From positions 1 through 34,909 of the forward strand of contig CAIOVE010000053.1 of assembly GCA_903861645.1 (NCBI GenBank): 34,909 bases of DNA. The letters run 5' to 3'. Under the pieces are notes generated by a model. That model saw only the letters and a list, made by a program, of their open reading frames with translations. It was not told the DNA's origin and searched no databases. Positions 1 through 8,119 of the stretch are shown here, one piece after another. Source of the stretch: an uncultured Hyphomicrobiales bacterium. GTDB lineage: Bacteria > Pseudomonadota > Alphaproteobacteria > Rhizobiales > Beijerinckiaceae. Numbering within the stretch: position 1 is the first letter of the stretch; each line of letters opens with the position of its first letter. The position numbers were made by a program, and so were the translations under genes.

Positions 1-9
1 GTCGCCTCT

Positions 10-40
10 CTTGAATCACAAACGATTCATTCGATTCAAG
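10..40. repeat. Inverted repeat CTTGAATC / GATTCAAG inside the left IS end
   Basis: Perfect 8-bp arms at 10-17 and 33-40 are separated by 15 bp, with a further CGATTCA direct repeat at 23-29 and 32-38. It lies within the presumed 5' non-coding end of the IS. It may be a transposase-binding or transcription-control element. No T-run follows on either strand, so it does not look like a terminator. Confidence 0.45.
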
Positions 41-233
41 AACTCATCGGACAGACACTAAGGCCAAAGACAATCTCTGAAAATTTTCGATCGTCATCCG
101 CTTCGATGACACCCTGTATGCCTACCAACGACACCCCATCTCGTGCGTCCTTCTGGACGAATATTTCTGCGGAGTGGGTTTGGGTGTTGGCCACCAGCGC
201 GAATGCGAAGAAGCCGATCATTGAGTTTTTCAT
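36..233 (-). pseudogene. Small secreted protein, 3' end truncated by the IS
   Basis: The start at 233 is supported by an AGGCGG ribosome-binding site and opens a 65-codon frame. The first 22 or so residues form a signal peptide (MKNS, then a hydrophobic run, then THSAE), so the product was periplasmic. The mature part has the pattern VSLVGIQGVIEADDDRKFSEIV, which loosely resembles the start of periplasmic ClpP-like proteins of the COG3904 type; that match is weak and from memory. Host sequence ends at 59. The last residues (SVCPMSS) are read from the IS, and the same SVCP peptide appears where the acyltransferase enters the other IS end. The original gene must have been longer and is probably non-functional. 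It is divergent from the ilv operon. Confidence 0.6.
48..58. repeat. IS terminal inverted repeat, left copy
   Basis: The plus strand reads CGGACAGACAC, the reverse complement of GTGTCTGTCCG at 34773-34783. Eleven identical bases at both window edges, each at the point where a host reading frame stops making sense, identify this as the IS boundary. Confidence 0.7.
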
Positions 234-259
234 TACGAGCCGCCTAATGGCAGTCCCAG

Positions 260-288
260 CTTGACCCCCGCGCCGCTCTGGTCTAACT
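260..288 (+). promoter_or_regulatory. Predicted housekeeping promoter of the ilv operon
   Basis: CTTGAC at 260-265 is followed by exactly 17 bp and then CTAACT at 283-288, matching four of six bases of the CTATAT element known for rhizobial sigma-70 promoters. Transcription would start near 295, about 20 nt before the leader peptide start, which is a suitable layout for an attenuated operon. Predicted from sequence only. Confidence 0.55.
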
Positions 289-315
289 GAAAAGGGATTA
301 ACCGGGAGTTTGATC

Positions 316-369
316 GTGCGTTCGCACAATCTCGTAGTAGGACTGGCGCTGGAGACGGGACGGGTCTAG
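316..369 (+). CDS. Leader peptide of the ilv operon (attenuator)
   Basis: A GTG start at 316 lies seven bases after GGGAG (304-308) and opens a 17-codon frame encoding [17 protein letters not shown], stopping at TAG 367-369. Six of its 17 codons are Leu or Val: CTC GTA GTA GGA CTG GCG CTG, then GTC before the stop. These are end products of the pathway encoded downstream, which is the hallmark of a ribosome-mediated attenuator. Attenuation of ilvBN by a leader transcript is established in Caulobacter, another alphaproteobacterium. The stop codon sits inside the first hairpin (360-375). An in-frame TTG at 310 would add Ile but is too close to the ribosome-binding site. The peptide is too short to be found by standard gene callers. 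Confidence 0.75.
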   Translation: MRSHNLVVGLALETGRV

Positions 370-380
370 ACCCGTTTTTC
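360..380 (+). promoter_or_regulatory. Attenuator hairpin overlapping the leader stop codon
   Basis: ACGGGTCTAGACCCGT (360-375) is a perfect 16-bp palindrome followed by TTTTT. It can form a 6-bp stem with a CTAG loop that contains part of the leader stop codon. GGGTCT at 362-367 can alternatively pair with AGGCCC at 400-405 (six pairs, one G-U), which would block the terminator at 400-422. It is therefore a candidate regulatory switch segment, or itself a weak terminator. Pairings were deduced by eye. Confidence 0.6.
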
Positions 381-399
381 CCGCCGATGGCGCTGACAC

Positions 400-422
400 A
401 GGCCCCCGAGTGGGCCTTTTTT
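400..422 (+). terminator. Attenuator terminator upstream of ilvB
   Basis: AGGCCC (400-405), loop CCGAGT, GGGCCT (412-417) form a perfect 6-bp GC-rich stem continuing into a run of six T (417-422). It lies between the leader peptide and the ilvB start, so it would stop transcription before the structural genes unless the competing pairing with 362-367 forms. An intrinsic terminator here makes no sense as the end of another transcript, because the upstream gene runs the other way. Confidence 0.7.
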
Positions 423-467
423 ATTGCCCAGAATTCCCGGACGCGACGCGAAAGACGGAGACCAGCG

Positions 468-2240
468 ATGTCGAGACAGATGACCGGCGCGGAAATGGTG
501 GTCGAGGCCCTCAAGGATCAGGGCGTCGAAACGATATTCGGTTATCCCGGCGGCGCGGTCCTGCCGATCTATGACGCGATCTTCCAGCAGAATTTCGTGC
601 GTCACGTGCTCGTTCGTCAGGAAGGCGGCGCGGCGCACGCGGCCGAGGGTTACGCGCGTTCGACCGGCAAGGTCGGCGTGTTGCTCGTCACCTCCGGGCC
701 CGGCGCGACAAACGCCGTCACCGGCCTCGCCGACGCGCTGATGGATTCCATTCCGCTGGTCTGCCTCACCGGGCAGGTGCCGACGCATCTGATCGGCTCG
801 GACGCCTTTCAGGAGTGCGACACGGTTGGCATCACCCGCCACTGCACCAAGCACAACTATCTTGTCCGCAACATCGAAGACCTGCCGCGCATCCTGCACG
901 AGGCCTTCTACGTCGCGTCGAGCGGCCGGCCCGGCCCGGTGGTCGTCGATCTGCCCAAGGACGTGCAGTTCGCCATGGGCGCCTACGAGCGGCCTGAGTT
1001 CAAGGGTCACAAGACCTATCAGCCGAAGCTCGATGGCGACGCGGACCGCGTGGCGCGCGCCGTCGAGATGATGGCGAAGGCGAAGCGGCCGATTTTCTAC
1101 ACCGGCGGCGGCATCATCAATTCCGGGCCCGAAGCGTCCAAGCTGATCCGCGAACTCGTCGGCATCACCGGATTCCCGATTACCTCGACGCTGATGGGGC
1201 TCGGCGCCTATCCCGCGTCCGGGCCGAACTGGCTCGGCATGCTCGGCATGCACGGCACGTTCGAGGCCAACAACGCGATGCACGATTGCGATCTGATGAT
1301 CTGCGTCGGCGCTCGCTTCGATGATCGCATCACCGGGCGTCTCGACGCCTTCGCGCCGGATTCGAAGAAAATCCACATCGACATCGACCCCTCGTCGATC
1401 AACAAGAACGTGCGCGTCGACCTGCCCATCGTCGGCGATTGCACGCGCGTGCTCGCCGAGATGATCCGCGTCTGGCGCGCCAGCGGCGCGGCTGTCGAAA
1501 AGGCTGCGCTGGCGTCTTGGTGGAAGCAGATCGACGCGTGGCGCGAGCGCAAGTCGCTCGCCTATCGCCCGTCGAAGAAGACGATCAAGCCGCAGTACGC
1601 CATCCAGCGTCTGTATGAACTGACGAAGGATCGCGACACCTACATCACGACGGAAGTCGGCCAGCACCAGATGTGGGCGGCGCAGTACTATCACTTCGAG
1701 GAGCCCAATCGCTGGATGACCTCCGGCGGTCTGGGCACGATGGGCTACGGCCTGCCCGCCGCCATCGGCGTGCAGATGGCGCATCCCGAGGCGCTTGTGA
1801 TCGACATCGCCGGCGACGCCTCGATCCTGATGAACATTCAGGAGCTCTCGACCGCCAAGCAGTATCGCGCGGGCGTCAAGATCTTCATCCTGAACAACGA
1901 ATACATGGGCATGGTGCGTCAGTGGCAGGAATTGCTGCATGGCGGCCGCTACGCCGAGAGCTACACGGAATCGCTGCCCGATTTCGTCAAGCTCGCGGAC
2001 GCCTATGGCGCCAAGGGCATCCGCTGCTCGGACCCCGCCGATCTCGATCGCGCCATCATGGAGATGATCGACACGCCCGGCGTGGTGATCTTCGACTGCA
2101 TCGTCGAGAAGGAAGAGAATTGCTTCCCGATGATTCCGTCGGGCAAGGCGCATAACGACATGATCCTCGCCGAGCTTGGCGACGACGCCGGCGTCGAACT
2201 CGGCGCCATCATCGACGAGAAGGGCAAAATGCTGGTGTGA
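468..2240 (+). CDS. ilvB: Acetolactate synthase large subunit
   Basis: The 590-residue product is the catalytic subunit of acetohydroxyacid synthase. It condenses two pyruvates to acetolactate, or pyruvate with 2-ketobutyrate, in the first common step of Val/Leu/Ile synthesis, using ThDP, Mg and FAD. The start at 468 has GGAG seven bases upstream; the open frame extends to 387 but that stretch is the attenuator. The N-terminal PYR domain begins [11 protein letters not shown] and has the catalytic Glu in [14 protein letters not shown] (E52). The ThDP-binding motif starts GDASILMN at residue 449 and runs through [12 protein letters not shown]. It reads GDA where the textbook motif is GDG. Length is normal for the family. 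The regulatory subunit follows after 61 bp. Expression is probably controlled by the leader-peptide attenuator. Confidence 0.97.
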   Translation: MSRQMTGAEMVVEALKDQGVETIFGYPGGAVLPIYDAIFQQNFVRHVLVRQEGGAAHAAEGYARSTGKVGVLLVTSGPGATNAVTGLADALMDSIPLVCLTGQVPTHLIGSDAFQECDTVGITRHCTKHNYLVRNIEDLPRILHEAFYVASSGRPGPVVVDLPKDVQFAMGAYERPEFKGHKTYQPKLDGDADRVARAVEMMAKAKRPIFYTGGGIINSGPEASKLIRELVGITGFPITSTLMGLGAYPASGPNWLGMLGMHGTFEANNAMHDCDLMICVGARFDDRITGRLDAFAPDSKKIHIDIDPSSINKNVRVDLPIVGDCTRVLAEMIRVWRASGAAVEKAALASWWKQIDAWRERKSLAYRPSKKTIKPQYAIQRLYELTKDRDTYITTEVGQHQMWAAQYYHFEEPNRWMTSGGLGTMGYGLPAAIGVQMAHPEALVIDIAGDASILMNIQELSTAKQYRAGVKIFILNNEYMGMVRQWQELLHGGRYAESYTESLPDFVKLADAYGAKGIRCSDPADLDRAIMEMIDTPGVVIFDCIVEKEENCFPMIPSGKAHNDMILAELGDDAGVELGAIIDEKGKMLV

Positions 2241-2301
2241 TCGGCCGCTTTTCACGGCAACGATCCCCCGCCAGCCAACGAACCATCCCGGAAGGCCAGA
2301 C

Positions 2302-2868
2302 ATGAACGCCATCACGCCGCCCCCCGCGCCCATTCCGCCCTCGCCGTATTCGTCGGCGCTGGGCAAATCCAACAGCGAGAGCCACACGCTCAGCGTGCTG
2401 GTCGACAACGAGCCGGGCGTTCTGGCGCGGGTCGTCGGGCTGTTTTCCGGCCGCGGCTATAATATCGAGAGCCTGACGGTCGCCGAGGTGGCGCACGCCG
2501 AGCATTTCTCGCGCATCACCATCGTCACCTCCGGCCCACCCGAGGCGATCGAGCAGATCACCCATCAGCTTGAGCGGATCGTGCCGATCCACCGGGTCAC
2601 CGACTTGACTGTCCACGGCAAGGCCATCGAGCGCGAACTCGCCATGGTCAAGGTGCGCGGCAAGGGCGACGACCGCATGGAGGCGCTCAGGCTCGCCGAG
2701 GCTTTCAAGGCGCGCGTCATCGACGCGACCATCGAGAGCTTCATTTTCGAGCTGACCGGCGCGCCGGGCAAGATCAACGACTTCGTCGAGCTCATGCGCC
2801 CCATCGGCCTGATCGAGGTGTCGCGGACGGGCGTTGCCGCCATCACCCGCGGCGCGGCGGGCATGTAG
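2302..2868 (+). CDS. ilvN: Acetolactate synthase small (regulatory) subunit
   Basis: The 188-residue protein is the regulatory partner of IlvB. In this family it binds valine and confers feedback inhibition while raising catalytic activity. The start at 2302 has GGAAGG six bases upstream; an upstream extension of the frame into ilvB is not needed. A proline-rich N-terminal tail of about 25 residues precedes the first ACT domain (about 29-103: HTLSVLVDNEPGVLARVVGLF, then GYNIESLTV). The second half (about 110-185), with RELAMVKV and FELTGAPGKINDF, is the C-terminal ACT-like domain. Length and order match the long alphaproteobacterial form (ilvH/ilvN). The name ilvN is used because of its ilvB partner. 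Confidence 0.95.
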   Translation: MNAITPPPAPIPPSPYSSALGKSNSESHTLSVLVDNEPGVLARVVGLFSGRGYNIESLTVAEVAHAEHFSRITIVTSGPPEAIEQITHQLERIVPIHRVTDLTVHGKAIERELAMVKVRGKGDDRMEALRLAEAFKARVIDATIESFIFELTGAPGKINDFVELMRPIGLIEVSRTGVAAITRGAAGM

Positions 2869-2943
2869 GGGCTTTCCTCGAACGGCGACCAGTTGGCCGA
2901 CCGGCCAATGGACAAATGCTCTGAATTGCGGCCTAATCCCGTC

Positions 2944-3470
2944 ATGAACGACGATACGACACGCGAGGGTGGCCAGTCGCCGGCGCGATACTCGCGCACC
3001 CGGGTCGAGCAGGATTTTCTGGAAGCGTTTGAATCCTTCGGTTCGCGCGCGTTCTTCGATTACCTCGAACGGTATCTGCGTTCCGATGGCGTCATGGTCT
3101 GCAACTGTCCGCCGCAGTTGCTGCAAATCGGCGGCACTCATCGCGGCTATGACGACGTTGTCACGGCGCTGCGCTCGTTCTTCATCGAATTCAGGGTGCT
3201 GGCGACCTCGGTCGACGATATCGTCATCGATGGCGCGCATGTTGTCATCAACTACCACATGCAACTCAGCCACGTGGGCACGGGGCGGACGGGCCGGGTG
3301 AGCGGCATCAATCATTACGTGCTCGACGCCGACCGGAAGATCTCGAATGCAGCGTTTTCCTCGATAACGCCTCCCTCGCTGTCATTGGCGACGTGCTCGA
3401 CACGTTCGCCGATATCGCCCGGGGGATGGCTGACGTCCGGAAACGGCGCGACGACGACGACGTCCCATAG
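2944..3470 (+). pseudogene. NTF2/SnoaL-like protein with an apparent frameshift
   Basis: The frame from ATG 2944 (earlier TTG 2893 and ATG 2908 possible) encodes an NTF2-like cone-fold protein: VEQDFLEAFESFGSRAFFDYL, then VVTALRSFFIEF and VVINYHMQLSHVG. After DADRKIS (3343-3345) this frame becomes Ser/Thr/Pro-rich and runs to 3498 with poor codon use. The next frame, taken from 3348, instead reads CSVFLDNASLAVIGDVLDTF and continues to a stop at 3468-3470, with the GC-rich third positions of a real gene. One base appears to be missing around 3346-3348. The repaired product would be about 175 residues. This is either a true lesion or a sequencing error. A TTGGCC/GGCCAA inverted repeat at 2893-2908 lies upstream. 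No specific function can be given. It sits between ilvN and ilvC in the same direction. Confidence 0.65.
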
Positions 3471-3509
3471 GCGTTTCGCCGGTTTGACGGACTCGTGAAG
3501 CCCGCTTAG

Positions 3510-4589
<1,080 letters not shown>

Positions 4590-4610
4590 TCACCGACGCC
4601 TCGGTCGTTC

Positions 4611-4644
4611 ATCCCGCGTTGGCTCGCGCCAACGCGGGATTTTT
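4611..4644 (+). terminator. Strong intrinsic terminator of the ilv operon
   Basis: ATCCCGCGTTGGC (4611-4623) and GCCAACGCGGGAT (4628-4640) form a perfect 13-bp stem with loop TCGC, followed by TTTTATT. It lies 21 bp after the ilvC stop and isolates the ABC transporter genes that follow. Confidence 0.92.
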
Positions 4645-4725
4645 ATTGCCCGGTTGACGCTTGGCGGGGCTTGAAAGCGGGCCCCCCATCGGTCAGCCTG
4701 CCTGAAACACCGGAGGTTCCGCACC

Positions 4726-5556
4726 ATGGCCAGCGATCCCGATCCCGACGCCGCGCCGGCGATCGCGCTCGAGGGCGTGAGCGTGGCCTTCGGCGCGGGC
4801 GCGAGCGCCTATACGGCGGTTGCCGATGTCGATCTCGCCGTCGCGCCGGGCGAATTCGTCGCCATAGTCGGGCCGACGGGGTGCGGCAAGTCCACCTTGC
4901 TGAACGTGGTCGCCGGTCTCCTCGCGCCCGCGCGGGGCGTCGCCCGCTTTCGTGGCCGGCCGGTGGCGGGGATCACGATCGAGGCGGGCTATCTCTTCCA
5001 GCAGGACGCGCTGATGCCCTGGAAGACGGCGCTGGCCAATATCGCCGTGGCGCTGGAGGTGGCGGGCGCGTCGCGCGCGGAGGCCGACCGGCAGGGCCGC
5101 GCCTGGCTGGCGCGGGTGGGCCTCGCGCGCTTCGCCGATCGTTATCCGCATCAACTGTCCGGCGGGCAGAAAAAGCGTGTCGCGCTGGCGCAGATGCTGG
5201 TGCGCGATCCCGCCGTGCTGCTGATGGACGAGCCCTTCGGCCCGCTCGACGCGCAGACGCGCGGCCTGATGGGCGATCTGTTGCTGTCGCTATGGTCCGC
5301 CGACCGCAAGGCCGTGCTGTTTGTCACGCACGACCTTGAGGAAGCCATCGCGCTCGCGGACCGCGTGGTGGTCATGTCGGCGGGACCGGCCTCGCGCATC
5401 GTCGCCGAGCATCGCATCGATCTGCCGCGTCCGCGCGCCACCGCCGATATCCGGCTCGAACCGCGCTTTCACGCCTTGCAGCGCGCGATCTGGGCCGATC
5501 TCAAGGCCGAGGTGATGAAGGCCTATGGCGACCAGTTCGGCGAGGTCGCGCCATGA
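4726..5556 (+). CDS. ABC transporter ATP-binding protein, nitrate/sulfonate/taurine type
   Basis: The 276-residue cytoplasmic ATPase belongs to the SsuB/TauB/NrtD group. Walker A is GPTGCGKST (residues 49-57). The Q-loop is in YLFQQDALMPWKT, whose LMPW-type sequence is characteristic of this group. The signature is LSGGQKKR, Walker B is VLLMDEPFGPLD, and the H-loop is in FVTHDLEEAI. GGAGG (4712-4716) lies nine bases before the start. The permease gene overlaps its end by four bases, so the two are translationally coupled. No binding-protein gene of the matching NMT1/SsuA family is present nearby. The substrate cannot be told from the ATPase; sulfonates, taurine, nitrate, pyrimidine precursors or aromatic acids are all known for relatives. 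Confidence 0.9.
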   Translation: MASDPDPDAAPAIALEGVSVAFGAGASAYTAVADVDLAVAPGEFVAIVGPTGCGKSTLLNVVAGLLAPARGVARFRGRPVAGITIEAGYLFQQDALMPWKTALANIAVALEVAGASRAEADRQGRAWLARVGLARFADRYPHQLSGGQKKRVALAQMLVRDPAVLLMDEPFGPLDAQTRGLMGDLLLSLWSADRKAVLFVTHDLEEAIALADRVVVMSAGPASRIVAEHRIDLPRPRATADIRLEPRFHALQRAIWADLKAEVMKAYGDQFGEVAP

Positions 5557-6332
5557 GCCGCGCGCGCTTGCTGCTGTTGCAGATTCTTGTCGCCGTCGCG
5601 CTGATCGGCGCCTGGCACGTCGTGTCGAATTATCCGGTCGTGGGGGACGTGAAGAACATCCGGTTCTTCTTCTCGACGCCGGGCGACGTGGCGCTGCGCG
5701 TCTGGAAGTTCTTCTACACGGGCGTGATCTGGAAACATCTGTGGATCACGTTGGAGGAAACGCTGCTGGCCTTCGTCATCGGCGCGGGCTCCGGCGTCGC
5801 GATCGGCTTCTGGTTCGCGCGCCAGCCGCTCGTCGCCGCCGTTTTCGACCCTTACGTGAAAATGGCCAACGCCCTGCCGCGCGTCGTGCTGGCGCCGATC
5901 TTCATGTTGTGGTTCGGCCTTGGCATCTGGTCCAAGGTGGCGCTGGGCGTCACGCTGGTTTTCTTCATCGTGTTCTTCAACGTCTATCAGGGCGTGAAGG
6001 AAGTCAGCCCCGTGGTGCTCGCGAACGCGCGCATGCTTGGCATGAACGAACGCCAGTTGCTGCGCCATGTCTATTGGCCCTCGGCGCTCTCGTGGATGTT
6101 CTCGTCGCTGCACACATCCGTCGGCTTCGCGCTGGTGGGGGCGGTCGTCGGCGAATATCTCGGCGCTGCGTCAGGTCTCGGCTATCTCATTCACGAGGCC
6201 GAGGGCACGTTCGACGTCACCGGCGTGTTCGCCGGCATGGTCGTGTTGTCGGCCTTCGTGCTGGTTGTCGATTACGCGGTCACGCTTATCGAGGGGCGCC
6301 TGATGAAGTGGCGACCGGCGCGCGCGGATTGA
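5553..6332 (+). CDS. ABC transporter permease, nitrate/sulfonate/taurine type
   Basis: The 259-residue inner-membrane protein is of the BPD_transp_1 fold (SsuC/TauC-like). About six hydrophobic segments are visible, starting with an N-terminal one at residues 4-22. The EAA loop that contacts the ATPase is ANARMLGMNERQLLRHVYWP, followed by the typical GFALVGAVVGEYLGAASGLGYLI. It starts inside the last codon of the ATPase gene (ATGA overlap), so the two subunits are made together. It ends 6 bp before the stop of a convergent gene, so the operon has just these two genes. The lack of a solute-binding subunit means an unlinked one must serve it, if it is an importer. Confidence 0.9.
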   Translation: MSRARLLLLQILVAVALIGAWHVVSNYPVVGDVKNIRFFFSTPGDVALRVWKFFYTGVIWKHLWITLEETLLAFVIGAGSGVAIGFWFARQPLVAAVFDPYVKMANALPRVVLAPIFMLWFGLGIWSKVALGVTLVFFIVFFNVYQGVKEVSPVVLANARMLGMNERQLLRHVYWPSALSWMFSSLHTSVGFALVGAVVGEYLGAASGLGYLIHEAEGTFDVTGVFAGMVVLSAFVLVVDYAVTLIEGRLMKWRPARAD

Positions 6333-6338
6333 TGGCCG

Positions 6339-6947
6339 TTATCGCGGCCAGCCGATCGAAATTTCGCTGACAACCGGTTTCACCGCCAGCGCGCTGGGAT
6401 TGTTCGACAAGAGCGTCCGGTCGCCGGAAACCTTTTCCAGCGCCTTCGCGGGAGCGCCGGGGCCGGGCTCAAATCGCAGCCCCAGATGGCAGCCGCCTTT
6501 GCGATTGGCGAGCGCGCCGCCATTGAAGTCGGTGACATAGCCGCCATAGTCCCATTCGAAACCGGACAGCTTGAACGGCTTGCCATTCAGCTTCTCGATC
6601 TCGGCGAGGCTCGAACCGACACCGACGCCATCGTCGGTTTTCCATGTGGAGCCGGCGCGCGCCAGCACGTTGGGAATCTTGCGGGCCTTTTCGTCCATCC
6701 AGACAAAGTCGAGTCGCCGGGCCTTGTCCTTGCCGTTCACGATGGTGGCCGGTTGGTCCATGCCCTCGGCGCCATCGATCTTGCCAAACACGACATTGGC
6801 GGCGCCAAAAACGCTTACCAGTCTTTTGTGATCGGAGTTTCTGTCAAAGGCTCCCTCGCAGGAGAGCGTGGCTGGCGCGGACTGCGCCGCGGCCCCGGCC
6901 GGCGGCGTCGCGAGAACCACGGCGGCCAGCAGTATCAGGCGTTTCAT
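6339..6947 (-). CDS. Secreted hypothetical protein
   Basis: This gene is not recognised. The start at 6947 is preceded by GGGAG and opens a 202-residue product beginning MKRLILLAAVVLATPPAGAA, a clear Sec signal peptide cleaved near AAAQS. The mature part is soluble. It has two cysteines (LSCEGAF near the N-terminus and GGCHLGL in the C-terminal third) that could form a disulfide. Its middle is glycine- and charge-rich (WKTDDGVGVGSSLAEIEKLNGKPF, GFEWDYGGYVTDFNGG), suggesting a compact beta-rich domain. A periplasmic location is likely. It lies between a convergent ABC permease and a Bug-type binding protein on the same strand. The gap to that upstream gene's stop is 38 bp, so they may be cotranscribed. 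Confidence 0.7.
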   Translation of the reverse strand: MKRLILLAAVVLATPPAGAAAQSAPATLSCEGAFDRNSDHKRLVSVFGAANVVFGKIDGAEGMDQPATIVNGKDKARRLDFVWMDEKARKIPNVLARAGSTWKTDDGVGVGSSLAEIEKLNGKPFKLSGFEWDYGGYVTDFNGGALANRKGGCHLGLRFEPGPGAPAKALEKVSGDRTLLSNNPSALAVKPVVSEISIGWPR

Positions 6948-6985
6948 TCGGACCACTCCCATGGCGTTCGCGCCGCTGTCTCGCG

Positions 6986-7963
6986 TCATTTGGCCGCGAG
7001 ACCCGAGGCCGACACCGCATCCGCCCACATCTTGATGTCGCTGGCGATGGCGGTCGTGAATTCAGCCGGCGTGTTGCCCAGCGGATCAACGCCGTAAACG
7101 CGCAGCCTTTCGAGGAATTTCGCGTCCTTCACCGCCGCGCGGATTTCATTCGCGAGGAGCTCGACAATGGGCCTGGGCGTGGCGGCGGGCGCCAGCAGGC
7201 CGTTCCAGGTCAGTGTCTGGAAACCCGGGTATCCAGCCTCGGCGACCGTCGGGACATCGGGCAACTGTTCGCTCCGCCGCGTATCGGAAATGGCCAGCGC
7301 GCGAATGGCGCCGCCCTTCACCTGCGGCGCGGCGACCGAGAGGTTGCCGAAATAGAAGGGCACCTGTCCGCCAATCAGGTCCGCCATGGCCGGAGAATCG
7401 CCCTTGTAGGGCACGTGGATCATCTCAAGCCCCGCGCGCTTGAGAAGCAGCACCATTGAAAGGTGCGCCAGACTGCCGATGCCCGCGGAAGCGTAGGTGA
7501 GCTTGCCGGGCTGTTTGGCCACGTAATCGACGAAGTCCTTAAGCGTGTGGACCGGCGTGCTCGGGTGAGCGAGCAGCACGAAGGGGTTCGTGCCCACGGC
7601 GCTGATCGGCGCGAAGTCCTTCACCGGATCGTAGGCGACCTTCTCCATGGCCGGGAGGATGGCGATTTGCGGCAGGGCGGAGAAAAACAGCGTGTAGCCA
7701 TCCGGCTCGGCGCGCGCCACCGTGCGCGCGGCGATGGCGCCGCCGGCGCCGCCCTGATTGTCGACGACAACTGAAACGCCCAGGCGCTCGCCCAGCCACT
7801 GGGCCACGAGGCGGGCGTTGCCGTCGGTGTTGCCGCCGGCCGGAAAGGGCACGACCATCCGGATCGTGTTCTGGGGGTAGCCTTCCCGGGCGAGGCCGGG
7901 CAAGGCGCGACCTATCGCCGCGAACGCCGTGGCTGTCGCAACCAGATTTCTGCGCGTAAACAT
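6986..7963 (-). CDS. Bug/TctC-family tripartite tricarboxylate transporter binding protein
   Basis: The 325-residue periplasmic binding protein is of the Bug family, which captures carboxylates and related small acids. The start at 7963 has GGGAG about six bases upstream. The signal sequence starts MFTRRNLVATATAF and resembles a twin-arginine signal. The mature part has the classic YPQNTIRMVVPFPAGGNTD ligand-loop start, NQGGAGGAIAARTVARAEPDGYTL, and later LPDVPTVAEAGYPGF and WNGLLAPAATP, all conserved across the family. No TctA or TctB membrane gene is present, so it is an orphan. It is divergent, with a 156-bp intergenic region, from a TauD-type dioxygenase gene. The same arrangement recurs at 32296-34358. 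A shared substrate is a reasonable inference only. Confidence 0.9.
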   Translation of the reverse strand: MFTRRNLVATATAFAAIGRALPGLAREGYPQNTIRMVVPFPAGGNTDGNARLVAQWLGERLGVSVVVDNQGGAGGAIAARTVARAEPDGYTLFFSALPQIAILPAMEKVAYDPVKDFAPISAVGTNPFVLLAHPSTPVHTLKDFVDYVAKQPGKLTYASAGIGSLAHLSMVLLLKRAGLEMIHVPYKGDSPAMADLIGGQVPFYFGNLSVAAPQVKGGAIRALAISDTRRSEQLPDVPTVAEAGYPGFQTLTWNGLLAPAATPRPIVELLANEIRAAVKDAKFLERLRVYGVDPLGNTPAEFTTAIASDIKMWADAVSASGLAAK

Positions 7964-7987
7964 GCAAACTCCCGCGATTATTGGATC

Positions 7988-8013
7988 CATCGCAACCCGT
8001 CGGGGATGCGATG
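7988..8013. promoter_or_regulatory. Inverted repeat in the Bug/dioxygenase divergent region
   Basis: CATCGCA (7988-7994) and TGCGATG (8007-8013) are perfect inverted arms. The inner bases CCCG/CGGG (7996-7999 and 8001-8004) also pair around a central T. This near-palindrome of 26 bp lies 24 bp upstream of the Bug start and 106 bp upstream of the dioxygenase start. It is a candidate operator for both genes; no regulator is encoded beside it. Confidence 0.4.
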
Positions 8014-8119
8014 TCAATGCCAGGCGCTCGCCGCCGCGAACAAAATCGGCTACTTGTTGGCCATGGACCAACGGCGGCCGACTCTGGCGCGCCACGAGGC
8101 ATGACAGGGAGACGCGAAC

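Larger units (their letters stand above)
1..58 (-). mobile_element. Left-edge fragment of an IS5-like insertion sequence (5' end)
   Basis: Read on the minus strand from 58, this fragment begins with GTGTCTGTCCG followed by ATGAG. The same GTGTCTGTCCG opens the IS end at 34773, there followed by GAGAG, so the two look like terminal inverted repeats of one IS type. The three host bases outside the end are TTA on the minus strand, against TCA at the other junction. This fits the TNA target preference known for part of the IS5 family. The fragment holds an inverted repeat (10-17 with 33-40) and a GAGG purine run near the edge, as expected upstream of a transposase start lying just outside the window. 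No transposase codons are visible here, so family assignment depends on the right edge. Confidence 0.7.

Noticed and set aside
387-467. 27 extra codons at the start of ilvB
   Set aside because: They translate the attenuator terminator; the ATG at 468 has a good GGAG and gives the standard IlvB N-terminus.
366-2408. 680-codon open frame on the minus strand opposite ilvB
   Set aside because: It mirrors a clearly functional gene in GC-rich DNA, has Asp/His/Arg-rich low-information sequence and no ribosome-binding site or family pattern.
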